From CAKOSP01 sp964369625 (GTDB lineage Bacteria > Bacillota_I > Bacilli_A > RF39 > UBA660): a stretch of 51,635 nt of DNA. The stretch is taken from assembly GCA_964369625.1 (NCBI GenBank), contig CAYJFC010000006.1:1-51635 (forward strand), written 5' to 3'. Made by a program: the position numbers and the translations under genes. The notes below the pieces were generated by a model. The model was not told the origin of the DNA, ran no database searches, and saw nothing but the letters and a program-made list of their open reading frames with translations. This document shows positions 18,460-26,709 of the stretch, piece by piece (the first letter of the stretch is position 1; every line of letters starts with the position of its first letter).

Positions 18460-19325
18460 AATTCATCCCATTTTATAATTTTGTTTTCTAATATTAAATC
18501 TATATTACTATTTTTCTTAACTTCATTTTTTACATAATATATTAAACTTACTATATCAGTAAATGTAGCATCTTTTTCATTTATAATAAAATTAGCATGT
18601 TTATCACTAACTTTAGCACCACCAATAACATATCCTTTTAATCCCACTTCATCTATTAATTTTCCTGCTGCAACATGTTGGGGATTTCTAAATGTTGAAC
18701 CTGCTGATTTTTTATCATATGGTTGTTTTTCTATTCTAAAATTTTTCCAAATTTCTAAATTTTCTTTAACTAAATTAATATCCCCTTTAATAAGGTTAAA
18801 TTTAGCACTTATAATTATTTCATTAGATAAATTAGTATATCTATAACCATATTTAATATCTTCCTTATTTAAAGTAATTATTTTATTATCTTTAATACAC
18901 TCTATTGATATTAAATTATCAAACATAGACTCTTTAAATGCCTCAGCATTACCATAAATAGATCCACCAACAGTTCCCGGCAAACTACTAGCCCATGCAA
19001 AATTAGTATATCCATCAAGCAAAAGTTTTTTAGCAAGAAATGGTAGCATTACTCCAGATTCAGCAGTTAAGACTCCATTATTTATTTCAAACTTTTTAAG
19101 TCCTTTCATAGAGATGATAACCCCATCAAAATAAGAATCATCAAGTATAACATTAGATCCATTTCCTAATATAAAATATTTTAAATTTTCTTTTTCAAAT
19201 AAAGATATTTTTTCTATTAAATCAGTAGCATCATCAGGCATATAAAAATATTTAGTAATTGCCTTAATTCCTAAAGTATTATATTTATCAAGTTCTACAT
19301 CTTTTAATAGAAAATCTTTATTCAT
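18456..19325 (-). CDS. murB: UDP-N-acetylenolpyruvoylglucosamine reductase MurB
   Basis: A 289-residue flavoenzyme that reduces UDP-GlcNAc-enolpyruvate to UDP-MurNAc with NADPH. FAD-binding motifs are clear: FILGNGSNVILDD, and SSLPGTVGGSIYGNAEAF. Catalytic-region motifs YGYRYTNL and KSAGSTFRNP follow, then AAGKLIDEVGLKGYVIGGAKVS. The size fits the type II MurB usual in Bacillota. The start overlaps the murG end by eight bases. It supplies precursor to MurE (encoded elsewhere in the window) and finally to MurG. Confidence 0.96.
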   Translation of the reverse strand: MNKDFLLKDVELDKYNTLGIKAITKYFYMPDDATDLIEKISLFEKENLKYFILGNGSNVILDDSYFDGVIISMKGLKKFEINNGVLTAESGVMLPFLAKKLLLDGYTNFAWASSLPGTVGGSIYGNAEAFKESMFDNLISIECIKDNKIITLNKEDIKYGYRYTNLSNEIIISAKFNLIKGDINLVKENLEIWKNFRIEKQPYDKKSAGSTFRNPQHVAAGKLIDEVGLKGYVIGGAKVSDKHANFIINEKDATFTDIVSLIYYVKNEVKKNSNIDLILENKIIKWDEL

Positions 19326-20403
19326 CTTTAAGCACTTCCTTTATAGCATTGTATATTACATCCCCCGAAGATTGCTCTCCTAGTTTGTCAAAATTTTTTT
19401 TCATTTTATTATATTTATTTGTTTCTAGTAAATCTTTAATTGCAATAAATAACTTTTCACTAGTCAATTGCTTTTCTTCAATTAATTCAGCTACACCATC
19501 ATTTACTAAATCAAGTGCATTATAATATTGATGATTATTAGCTACATATGGTGATGGTATTAAAATACTTGGTATTTTTAACGCTAATATTTCACTACTT
19601 GTTGAAGCACCTGCCCTAGACACTATTAAATCAGCTGATTTCATTATTCCTACAAGTGGATCGAAATATGGTTTTATGACAACATTTTCAGGAAATTTAG
19701 TATCTTTTACAAATTCTTCATATAAAGCCTTTCCTGTAACAAATAATATTTCATAACTTTCATCTTTTACTAAAGTTAAATACGTTTTAAATTTATCATT
19801 TAAAGTTTTACTTCCTAGTGATCCACCAACTAAAATAATTAATTTTTTATCATTACTAAAACCAAGTTCAGTTTTATCTATTTTATTTATTTCTAAAGCA
19901 TTTGATGAACACGGATTACCTGTATAAATAACTTTTTTAGCGCCTTTAAAATATTGTTCACTGTTTTTAAAAGAAACCCCAATTAAATCTACATTTTGAG
20001 AAAGAGCTCTGTTAGATTTACCAGGAATACTATTTTGTTCATGAATAAAAGTTTTAATACGTAATTTTTTTGCTGCTTTAATAACTGGATAAGTAACATA
20101 ACCACCTACTCCAATAACAATATCAGGTTTAAATTCTTTCATGATATTAATACATTTTTTATATGCTTTTTTTATACAAAAGATATTTTTAATATTCCTA
20201 ATCATATTAGTTTTACTTAATCCATAAATTTCTAATGCTATATATTTTATATTTTCTTTTGGAACAATATCTTTTTCCATACGATTATGTGTACCAATAT
20301 AAATTACTTCTAAATTTTTTTCTTTTTCCTTTAGTTTATTTATGATAGCTAATGCTGGGTATATATGCCCACCAGTTCCTCCACCGCTTATAATTACTTT
20401 CAT
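19318..20403 (-). CDS. murG: UDP-GlcNAc:lipid I transferase MurG
   Basis: A 361-residue GT-B enzyme that adds GlcNAc to lipid I to form lipid II on the inner membrane face. Motifs: ISGGGTGGHIYPALA at the N-terminus, GVGGYVTYPVIKAA, HEQNSIPGKSNR, VGGSLGSKTLN, and the donor-site SRAGASTSSEILALKIPSILIPSPYVANNHQYYNA region (quoted motifs are separate short stretches). The ATG at 20401-20403 is preferred to the in-frame GTG at 20412 because AGGTG is then a correctly spaced ribosome site. It is the first gene of the murG-murB-ftsQ-queH set; mraY, murD and ftsW, often nearby, are absent here. Confidence 0.96.
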   Translation of the reverse strand: MKVIISGGGTGGHIYPALAIINKLKEKEKNLEVIYIGTHNRMEKDIVPKENIKYIALEIYGLSKTNMIRNIKNIFCIKKAYKKCINIMKEFKPDIVIGVGGYVTYPVIKAAKKLRIKTFIHEQNSIPGKSNRALSQNVDLIGVSFKNSEQYFKGAKKVIYTGNPCSSNALEINKIDKTELGFSNDKKLIILVGGSLGSKTLNDKFKTYLTLVKDESYEILFVTGKALYEEFVKDTKFPENVVIKPYFDPLVGIMKSADLIVSRAGASTSSEILALKIPSILIPSPYVANNHQYYNALDLVNDGVAELIEEKQLTSEKLFIAIKDLLETNKYNKMKKNFDKLGEQSSGDVIYNAIKEVLKDE

Positions 20404-20511
20404 TTTTTTCACCTATAATAATTATACAATAAAATAGTTAAATTTAACATTATTTTAAGTGATTATTTAAACATTATACAAATATATGTTATAATTTTAG
20501 TGGTGAAGATG

Positions 20512-21591
20512 ATGAAAAAGAAAACTTTAAGAAAATTATTACTACTTATTATAGTATTAATTGTAGGAACTGGAATATATTATTATATGAATATAAATAA
20601 TAACTCATACAATGAAAATGCAGTAAATGCTGCGAAGGAATTAAAAATTGATGATAAATTAAATGACAATGAATATTCTAAAACTATTGAAAAATTTTTA
20701 ACAAACAATTTATACAATGATGATTTTTTTGATGAATATTTAGTTATTAAATATATAGAGGATGAATCATTTTTAGATAATACTAATATCTTATTAGAAA
20801 AAGGGTATAGCGGTGAAGAAATAAATAATATTTATACTCTTAGTTCAAATAATCAAGGTATGATATTAAAATACGACTATATGGATATTAATAAATATGT
20901 TGATATAGAAAATTTTAATGTCGACAATTATAATAGATATGAAAATTATTATAAAGAAACTAATTTTGATATAAATACTGTTGTAACATATGTTAATATT
21001 GGTTTAGATCAAGAACAATATACTAATATATCACAAATATTAAACCCTGGTGAATTAAATGTTCTGGTAAATAAATATAATCAATTACCAAGTGATTATA
21101 TTCCTGAGGATTTAGTTTCAATTCCTGGATATGAAAATTTAAAATTAGATAAAAAAGCTGGAGAAAAATTATTAGAATTATTAGCAGGAGCTCTTACTGA
21201 AAATTTTGTAATAGAGCCTTACTCAGCTTATAGGTCATATAGTTATCAAAGTGGATTATATAATAACTACGCTACTAATAATGGTGCTAGTGAAGCGGAT
21301 ACATATTCTGCTAGAGCTGGTCATTCGGAACATCAAACAGGACTAGCGGTGGATATTAAAGAACCTATATATAGCTTATCTACTGTTAGTGATGAAGCTT
21401 ATAATTGGCTTTTAGAAAATGCTCATATTTATGGTTTCATTGTTAGATATACTGAAAATACAACTAATATCACAGGATATATTGAAGAGCCTTGGCATTT
21501 AAGATATTTAGGTACTGAACTTGCTAGCGCTGTAGTTGAATCTAATTTAACTTATGATGAATATTATGATATATATATTAAAGCATATTAA
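20512..21591 (+). CDS. D-alanyl-D-alanine carboxypeptidase, VanY/M15B family
   Basis: About 359 residues: an N-terminal membrane anchor (residues 6-25), a linker of some 180 residues, then a zinc-dependent M15B peptidase domain. Zinc and catalytic motifs are seen: SAYRSYSYQ, SxHxxGxAVD as HSEHQTGLAVDI, and EPWHLRYLG. Such enzymes trim the terminal D-Ala from peptidoglycan stems. Three start codons are in frame (GTG 20500, ATG 20509, ATG 20512); I use 20512 because GGTGA then lies five to six bases upstream. The pre-domain linker is longer than in plain VanY proteins. It is divergent from murG and ends at a bidirectional hairpin. Confidence 0.9.
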   Translation: MKKKTLRKLLLLIIVLIVGTGIYYYMNINNNSYNENAVNAAKELKIDDKLNDNEYSKTIEKFLTNNLYNDDFFDEYLVIKYIEDESFLDNTNILLEKGYSGEEINNIYTLSSNNQGMILKYDYMDINKYVDIENFNVDNYNRYENYYKETNFDINTVVTYVNIGLDQEQYTNISQILNPGELNVLVNKYNQLPSDYIPEDLVSIPGYENLKLDKKAGEKLLELLAGALTENFVIEPYSAYRSYSYQSGLYNNYATNNGASEADTYSARAGHSEHQTGLAVDIKEPIYSLSTVSDEAYNWLLENAHIYGFIVRYTENTTNITGYIEEPWHLRYLGTELASAVVESNLTYDEYYDIYIKAY

Positions 21592-21614
21592 AAAGTGATT
21601 ACTCAATCACTTTT
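21591..21614. terminator. Bidirectional terminator between the VanY-type gene and the unknown protein gene
   Basis: AAAAGTGATT and AATCACTTTT form a perfect ten-pair stem with T runs on both outer sides when read from either strand. The minus-strand stop codon at 21599-21601 is inside it. Confidence 0.85.
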
Positions 21615-22435
21615 TTTCTTGTTTTAACATAATCTTTTTCTAGCGTTTCTACTAATAATGAAACATTATGTTTTCCTACAATTTTATCTACTAAGCCATA
21701 TGTATAATCCAAACCATGTTCATCTAAAGATGATATTGTCTCTTCATCATAAAATTTTATATTACCAGTTAATTCATCATTAACTATAACTGCACCCGCT
21801 TCTGTGTAGTATGTTACATTTTCATTTGTAAGTGGAAAATAATAATCTAAAATATTTTCTAGATCATTATAATTTTCTCCTTCATTTGTTTTTGTAAAAT
21901 ACATATATGCACTAATTTCTTCTTTTTCTTTTCTTATACCCAATTTTAAAAATGGTTCGTATTCACCTTTTTTATTAAATATAACAGCCTGCATAAAATT
22001 ATTATTTATATTCATAATTTCTAAGTCATATTTAAAAATTAATGACCTTATTATTTTATTTAATTTATTTTTTTTATTTTTAGTTATATTTATAGTTGGC
22101 ATGTTACCTAGTATATAATCAATAATAGCAGTTACATTATATTTACTACTATTAATATCCCATTTAATATTACTATAGTTTTCACAAGATAAATAATTTA
22201 AAATGAAATTTATATCAGCTTCTAAATCAACACTCATATATGTTTTATTAGGAACTAAAAAATCATTTATTTTAGTAGCTCCAATTTTAGAAAATGTTTT
22301 TTCGTTATATAGAAATATTCTTTCTTTATTATATACAATGTATAATTGATTTCCAATAGACAATTTAATTTCGTTATCAATTTTAATTGTGCATATTCTG
22401 TTAAATTTATCTTGAAAAGAAAATTCACAGTATAA
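21599..22435 (-). CDS. Unknown protein, 5' end lost in an assembly gap
   Basis: The minus-strand frame stays open from its stop at 21599 all the way to the gap at 22436; the TTG at 22361-22363 is not a convincing start because 24 more sense codons precede it without a stop (they read ...FNRICTIKIDNEIKL). So this is a 5'-truncated gene with at least 278 residues. I recognise no domain. It is rich in Ile, Asn, Lys and Tyr, has no clear membrane helix, and shows alternating beta-like segments (AVIFNKKGEYEPFLKLGI; YYTEAGAVIVND). It ends at the bidirectional terminator shared with the VanY-type gene. Confidence 0.6.
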   Translation of the reverse strand, partial: LYCEFSFQDKFNRICTIKIDNEIKLSIGNQLYIVYNKERIFLYNEKTFSKIGATKINDFLVPNKTYMSVDLEADINFILNYLSCENYSNIKWDINSSKYNVTAIIDYILGNMPTINITKNKKNKLNKIIRSLIFKYDLEIMNINNNFMQAVIFNKKGEYEPFLKLGIRKEKEEISAYMYFTKTNEGENYNDLENILDYYFPLTNENVTYYTEAGAVIVNDELTGNIKFYDEETISSLDEHGLDYTYGLVDKIVGKHNVSLLVETLEKDYVKTRKKVIE

Positions 22436-22535
22436 NNNNNNNNNNNNNNNNNNNNNNNNNNNNNNNNNNNNNNNNNNNNNNNNNNNNNNNNNNNNNNNNN
22501 NNNNNNNNNNNNNNNNNNNNNNNNNNNNNNNNNNN
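22436..22535. other. Assembly gap (100 N)
   Basis: Exactly 100 N. It removes the start of the unknown gene to its left; the terminator of the DUF1653 gene begins directly on its right edge. Confidence 0.98.
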
Positions 22536-22559
22536 AAAAAACGATTATTAATCGTTTTT
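22536..22559 (-). terminator. Terminator of the DUF1653 gene
   Basis: On the minus strand AAAAACGATT/AATCGTTTTT forms a perfect ten-pair stem ending in a T run that continues into the gap. The last three codons and the stop of the DUF1653 gene form the 5' arm. Confidence 0.85.
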
Positions 22560-22781
22560 CACTTCTTCAAATCTGTATTTTTGAGTTACATCTGGATATT
22601 TAATATGATCTACTTCTGATAAAAAAACATCTTTGTCTCTTATCCAAGTTTTATATTCACCATAAAGTGCCATATAAACAACTACTTCTTTAAGCGTTTC
22701 GCAGTCATAAGCTGTTCCAACTACTTTATAAAGCTTATCTTTAAAATGCCTATATAATCCATTAATTTTTAATTCTCTCAT
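22548..22781 (-). CDS. DUF1653 family protein
   Basis: A 77-residue protein with the DUF1653 signature: GLYRHFKDKLYKVVGTAYDCET, VVYMALYGEYKTWIRDKDVFL. Proteins of this family are small, cytoplasmic, single-domain and of unknown function. It begins one base after the stop of the preceding small gene, with a GGAG-like site inside that gene (taGGAGttgttaatATG), so it is the probable third gene of a pnp transcript. A strong terminator overlaps its stop codon. Confidence 0.88.
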   Translation of the reverse strand: MRELKINGLYRHFKDKLYKVVGTAYDCETLKEVVVYMALYGEYKTWIRDKDVFLSEVDHIKYPDVTQKYRFEEVKND

Positions 22782-22782
22782 A

Positions 22783-23112
22783 TTAACAACTCCTAATGCT
22801 ATTTATTTCTTCTGTAACACTTTGCAATTGCATATTATGGTAATTTACTAGTTCACATAGCATAGCATATTTAACTAATTTACTATCATAATTAATTGGA
22901 ACAAATTTTCTAATAAATAAAGAATCTTTTTTTAAATTTAAATCAAATGTTTTATAACTATTACTAGTAAATATATCTTGAAAATTTTTCTCATTTTTTC
23001 TAACTACTGTATAGTATTTTGCCTCAGATTGCGATACCATATTATCAACTACATCAGTTACCATACATATTTCTACTAGAAAAAGATCTTTAGTACTTGT
23101 ATATCCTAACAT
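22783..23112 (-). CDS. Hypothetical protein (109 residues) following pnp
   Basis: I do not recognise it. It is a compact, mixed-charge protein (starts MLGYTSTKDLFLVEICMV, ends TEEINSIRSC) with no membrane helix. It begins two bases after the pnp stop. The ribosome site is poor (an A-rich stretch with GAAAG far upstream), suggesting translation by reinitiation after pnp. The DUF1653 gene follows at once. A role related to PNPase is only a guess from position. Confidence 0.6.
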   Translation of the reverse strand: MLGYTSTKDLFLVEICMVTDVVDNMVSQSEAKYYTVVRKNEKNFQDIFTSNSYKTFDLNLKKDSLFIRKFVPINYDSKLVKYAMLCELVNYHNMQLQSVTEEINSIRSC

Positions 23113-23114
23113 AT

Positions 23115-25289
23115 TTATTTTTTATCTTTCTTTTCAATTACTTCTTTTTTATCTTCTTTTTTTTCTGGTTTTGGAAGACATTCTTTTCTTGAAAGATTTA
23201 ATCTTCCTCTATTATCATAACCAAGTGATTTTACTAATATTTGATCACCAACTGAAACTATACTACTAGGTTTTTCTACACGTTCGTGAGCTAGTTGTGA
23301 TACATGTACTAATCCTTCACATCCTGGCCAAAGTTCTACAAAACAACCAAAGTCTTCAACTTTAACTACTTTTGCTTCATACTTTTTACCATCTTCTACT
23401 ACTTTTACTACGTTTTCAATCATTTCTCTTGTTTTAGAAATAATTTCATCATTTGTATGATATATAATAACTCTACCATCATCTTCTAAATCAACTTTTA
23501 CTGCATCTTTATCATTTACAGTAGTTACATTTGAAGCTTCTAAGATAATTTTTGTTATCATTTCTCCACCACGACCAATTACATCTTTTATTTTTTCTGG
23601 ATCTATTTTGAATGTAATAACTTTTGGTGCATATTTCGATAATTCTTTTCTAGGCTCAGGTATTAAATCAGTCATAACGTCAAGAATTTGTAATCTTGCA
23701 GTTTTAGCTTGTTCTAAAGCCTCTTTTAATATTGCTTTAGTAACTCCTTTTATTTTAATATCCATCTGTAGTGCAGTAATACCACTTTTTGTACCAGCTA
23801 CTTTAAAGTCCATATCCCCCATATGATCTTCTAAACCTTGAATATCAGTTAATATTGTATATTTTTTTCCATTTTGAATAAGTCCCATAGCAATTCCTGC
23901 AACTGGTGCTTTTATAGGCACACCTGCGGCCATTAAACTTAAACAACCTGCACATATAGTAGCCTGCGAACTAGAACCATTAGATTCTAAAACTTCTGAT
24001 ACAATTCTTATAGTATATGGAAATTCATCCTCTGTTGGAATAACTTCAGCAAGCGCTCTTTCTCCAAGAGCTCCATGTCCTACTTCTCTTCTTCCTGGTG
24101 CTCCATATCTTCCTGTTTCACCTACTGAAAATTGAGGAAAATTATAATGAAGCATGAATCTTTTTGTATCTTCAATACCTAGACCATCTAATATTTGATG
24201 TTCTCCTAAAGCTCCTAAAGTAGTTGTGGCAAGAACTTGTGTTTCTCCTCTTTGAAAAAGGCCTGAACCATGTGTTCTAGGAAGTAAATCAATCCAAGCA
24301 TCAAGAGATCTTATTTCATCCATTGCTCTTCCATCTGGTCTTACTTTTTTATCAGTTATTAAATATCTAACTAAGTCAGATTCAATTTGATGAATAGATT
24401 TACTTACATGTGATAATTTTTTATCTTTATCTTCGTCTTCTTTATATAATTCCGAAAAATATTCTAAAGCATTTGTTTTTACTTCTTCTATTTTTTCATA
24501 TTTTTCTAATTTATCTTTAATTTGAATTGCTTTAAGCATATCTTTTTCAACTTTTTCTTTAACACTATTAAAAACATCACTATCAATATCAAATATTTCA
24601 AGTTCTACTTTTTCTTCACCTACTGCATCAATTATTTCTTTTTGGAACTGACATAAAGCCTTAACATTTTCATGAGCAAACATTAATGCATCTAACATTG
24701 TTTTTTCAGATAACTCTGAAGCTCCTGCTTCAACCATATTTATTGCATCCATTGTTCCTGCAACAGTTAATGACAATGTGCTAGCTTCAGTTTGTTCAGC
24801 AGTTGGATTGATAACAAACTCTTTACCAATTAAACCAACATTTACTCCAGCTACTGGACCATCAAATGGAATATCACTTATTCCAAGACATAAAGATGTA
24901 CCAAAAAGTGCGGCCATTTCAGGTGAATTATCTTGATCAACTGATAATACAGTATTTATAACTTGTATTTCATTTCTTAAGTTTTCATTAAACATTGGTC
25001 TTATTGGTCTATCAATAAGTCTTCCTGCTAAAGTTGCCGCCTCCGATGGTCTACCTTCTCTTTTTATAAATCCACCAGGTATTTTACCTACTGAATATAA
25101 TTTTTCTTGATAAATAACTTGAAGTGGAAAAAAATCTTGAGATACTGGTTTTTTACCCATAACACATACAGATAATACTACTGTATCACCGTATCTAACT
25201 AATACAGAACCATTACTTTGTTTAGCAAGACGTCCTGTTTCCACTTCTAATTTTCTACCTAAAAAATCTAATTTAAATACTCTTTTCAT
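23115..25289 (-). CDS. pnp: Polyribonucleotide nucleotidyltransferase (PNPase)
   Basis: A 724-residue 3'-5' phosphorolytic exoribonuclease. Two RNase PH domains (about 1-225 and 310-545), with conserved FFPLQVIYQEKLYSVGKIPGGF and SNGSSSQATICAG stretches, flank a helical linker. A KH domain (about 553-615, KIKDVIGRGGEMI) and an S1 domain (about 620-690, YEAKVVKVEDFGCFVEL) follow, then a short lysine-rich tail. It degrades mRNA and matures RNAs in a trimer. AAGAGGTAAG gives a good ribosome site. The gene follows rpsO, the usual bacterial rpsO-pnp order, with a terminator between, so it depends on partial readthrough or its own promoter. Confidence 0.98.
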   Translation of the reverse strand: MKRVFKLDFLGRKLEVETGRLAKQSNGSVLVRYGDTVVLSVCVMGKKPVSQDFFPLQVIYQEKLYSVGKIPGGFIKREGRPSEAATLAGRLIDRPIRPMFNENLRNEIQVINTVLSVDQDNSPEMAALFGTSLCLGISDIPFDGPVAGVNVGLIGKEFVINPTAEQTEASTLSLTVAGTMDAINMVEAGASELSEKTMLDALMFAHENVKALCQFQKEIIDAVGEEKVELEIFDIDSDVFNSVKEKVEKDMLKAIQIKDKLEKYEKIEEVKTNALEYFSELYKEDEDKDKKLSHVSKSIHQIESDLVRYLITDKKVRPDGRAMDEIRSLDAWIDLLPRTHGSGLFQRGETQVLATTTLGALGEHQILDGLGIEDTKRFMLHYNFPQFSVGETGRYGAPGRREVGHGALGERALAEVIPTEDEFPYTIRIVSEVLESNGSSSQATICAGCLSLMAAGVPIKAPVAGIAMGLIQNGKKYTILTDIQGLEDHMGDMDFKVAGTKSGITALQMDIKIKGVTKAILKEALEQAKTARLQILDVMTDLIPEPRKELSKYAPKVITFKIDPEKIKDVIGRGGEMITKIILEASNVTTVNDKDAVKVDLEDDGRVIIYHTNDEIISKTREMIENVVKVVEDGKKYEAKVVKVEDFGCFVELWPGCEGLVHVSQLAHERVEKPSSIVSVGDQILVKSLGYDNRGRLNLSRKECLPKPEKKEDKKEVIEKKDKK

Positions 25290-25305
25290 ACTTACCTCTT
25301 TCTAT

Positions 25306-25337
25306 AGTAAAAAAAAGACACTAAAAAGATTAGTGCC
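25306..25337 (-). terminator. Terminator between rpsO and pnp
   Basis: On the minus strand GGCACTAA/TTAGTGTC (one G-U pair) with loop TCTTT and eight T. It begins with the last base of the rpsO stop codon. Confidence 0.83.
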
Positions 25338-25606
25338 TATTTTCTTAAATTCAATTTTTTAATGATTTCTCTATAACTTACTACGTCATTTTCTTTTAAA
25401 TAACTAAGTAATTTTTTTCTTCTACCAACTTTCATTAAAAGTCCTCTTTTTGAATGAAAATCATGAATATGTGTTTTAAAATGTTCTGTTAAATCATTTA
25501 TTTCTGCAGTTAATAATGCAATTTGCACTTCAGCAGATCCACAATCTTTTTCATTCTTAGCGAATTCTTTAACTATAGCTGTTCTTCTTTCTTTGTTTAA
25601 AGCCAT
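25337..25606 (-). CDS. rpsO: 30S ribosomal protein uS15
   Basis: An 89-residue uS15, exactly the usual length. Start MALNKERRTAIVKEFA; typical helices with DCGSAEVQIALLTAEI and HIHDFHSKRGLLMKVGRRKKLL. I use the ATG at 25604-25606 with GAGAGGAG nine bases upstream, not the longer open frame that begins in the leader. uS15 binds 16S rRNA early in 30S assembly. It has its own promoter and is followed by a terminator and pnp. Confidence 0.97.
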   Translation of the reverse strand: MALNKERRTAIVKEFAKNEKDCGSAEVQIALLTAEINDLTEHFKTHIHDFHSKRGLLMKVGRRKKLLSYLKENDVVSYREIIKKLNLRK

Positions 25607-25609
25607 GTT

Positions 25610-25687
25610 TATTTCTCCTCTCATAAATTATCCGTTTAAACATAGAACTTAGTTGGAGCACTAAATACCAAGTAAAAACTTCATACA
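25610..25687 (-). promoter_or_regulatory. rpsO 5' leader, possible S15 autoregulatory structure
   Basis: The leader of about 80 bases contains, on the minus strand, ACTTGG...CCAACTAAGT, which can form a hairpin (ACTT/AAGT closed by GG/CC with a small bulge). S15 feedback leaders are known in several Bacillota, but I cannot match this one to a known class. Confidence 0.35.
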
Positions 25688-25688
25688 T

Positions 25689-25717
25689 ATTGTACAATAT
25701 TTTTTTCAAAAAAGCAA
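25689..25717 (-). promoter_or_regulatory. SigA-type promoter of rpsO
   Basis: TTGCTT (25712-25717) and TACAAT (25689-25694) on the minus strand, 17-base spacer. The same -35 hexamer occurs in the capsule promoter. Confidence 0.6.
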
Positions 25718-25722
25718 CATAT

Positions 25723-25752
25723 TTGACAATAACACACTATATAATTTATAAT
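25723..25752 (+). promoter_or_regulatory. SigA-type promoter of the NlpC/P60-like gene
   Basis: Consensus hexamers TTGACA (25723-25728) and TATAAT (25747-25752) with an 18-base spacer, divergent from the rpsO promoter. Expected transcription start is about 20 bases before the ATG. Confidence 0.7.
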
Positions 25753-25778
25753 ATAAATCTATATTGAAAGGAATTTTT

Positions 25779-26690
25779 ATGATTGCAAAAATTATTACAT
25801 CAGAAAAAGTTAACTTATTAGATACAAATTTATGCTCATTTTTATATAAAAATGGATATTCTTTAGATTGGTTTAATTCTGTAATCGCTGACATTGTTCA
25901 TAAAAATAAAGATGATTATAGGTCATCTATTGTAGAGATTGCACTTTTTTTAAGTAATGGTTTAGAAGAAATATTTAATATTAAATTACCCTATTTCTTA
26001 GGTGGCGGACATGGTACATATAATAAAAATCCTCAATTATTCAAAGAATTTTTTAATGATTTTTTAACAAAAAAAACTATAAACCCTGACATCGGTACTC
26101 CCCTTACCAAAATGGAGCAAGATAAATATAAATTTGGAGAGTGCATATATACACACTATGGTTATGACTGTGTATCTTTAATATTATATATTTTAAAAAC
26201 CATAGGTTTTCCTATTTTTAATAAGTCTGCTGATATTATGAAAAATGGATATCTAAATGAAAATACTAATGAAATTATTTTTCCAATGGGAGACATTTAT
26301 ACAAATACATCATTTGACTGTATTCCTTATATTAAAGAATTTGATTCTTTTTATCATAAATATAGTTTATATAATATTAAAAAAGGAGACATATTACACT
26401 TCCCTGGTCATGTAATGATTATTACTAATATAAATGATTATTTAGGGCGAATCGAATTAGTAGAAGAAAAAGGTTTGGATTTCGGTCTTGTAAGAAGCTT
26501 TATAACATTTAAACAACTTGAAGAATTATCTAACTTTTCTATAATTAATTTAGATAGATTTCTAACAGACACTGATAACATCCTTAAAATTTATAAATTA
26601 GATGAATATTTAAATAATAATATAGTTACTCATGAATTAGAAAATCAAATAATTGCAGCAAAAAATACTCAAGTAAGACAAAAAAAATAA
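25779..26690 (+). CDS. NlpC/P60-like cysteine hydrolase, cytoplasmic
   Basis: A 303-residue protein starting at the ATG at 25779 (AAAGGAA six bases upstream; an in-frame TTG at 25764 is inside that site). A PYFLGGGHG motif (residues 71-79), GYDCVSLILYIL (Cys131) and KKGDILHFPGHVMIIT (His211) match the PxxWGG, DCSGL and HVGI signature of NlpC/P60 amidases/peptidases, in the canonical order. There is no signal peptide or membrane helix, which is unusual for a wall hydrolase and suggests an intracellular substrate or release by lysis. It has its own strong promoter and a bidirectional terminator. The family call is from motifs only. Confidence 0.65.
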   Translation: MIAKIITSEKVNLLDTNLCSFLYKNGYSLDWFNSVIADIVHKNKDDYRSSIVEIALFLSNGLEEIFNIKLPYFLGGGHGTYNKNPQLFKEFFNDFLTKKTINPDIGTPLTKMEQDKYKFGECIYTHYGYDCVSLILYILKTIGFPIFNKSADIMKNGYLNENTNEIIFPMGDIYTNTSFDCIPYIKEFDSFYHKYSLYNIKKGDILHFPGHVMIITNINDYLGRIELVEEKGLDFGLVRSFITFKQLEELSNFSIINLDRFLTDTDNILKIYKLDEYLNNNIVTHELENQIIAAKNTQVRQKK

Positions 26691-26709
26691 TCACAATTGT
26701 GATTATTTT
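26684..26709. terminator. Bidirectional terminator between the NlpC/P60-like gene and rplT
   Basis: AAAATAATCACAA/TTGTGATTATTTT is a perfect 13-base palindrome. Both stop codons (26688-26690 plus strand, 26703-26705 minus strand) lie inside it. Confidence 0.85.

Noticed and set aside
20467..20495. TATAAT at 20490-20495 as the promoter of the VanY-type gene
   Set aside because: Transcription would start on the ribosome site itself, and the -35 box is poor. The real promoter is not resolved.
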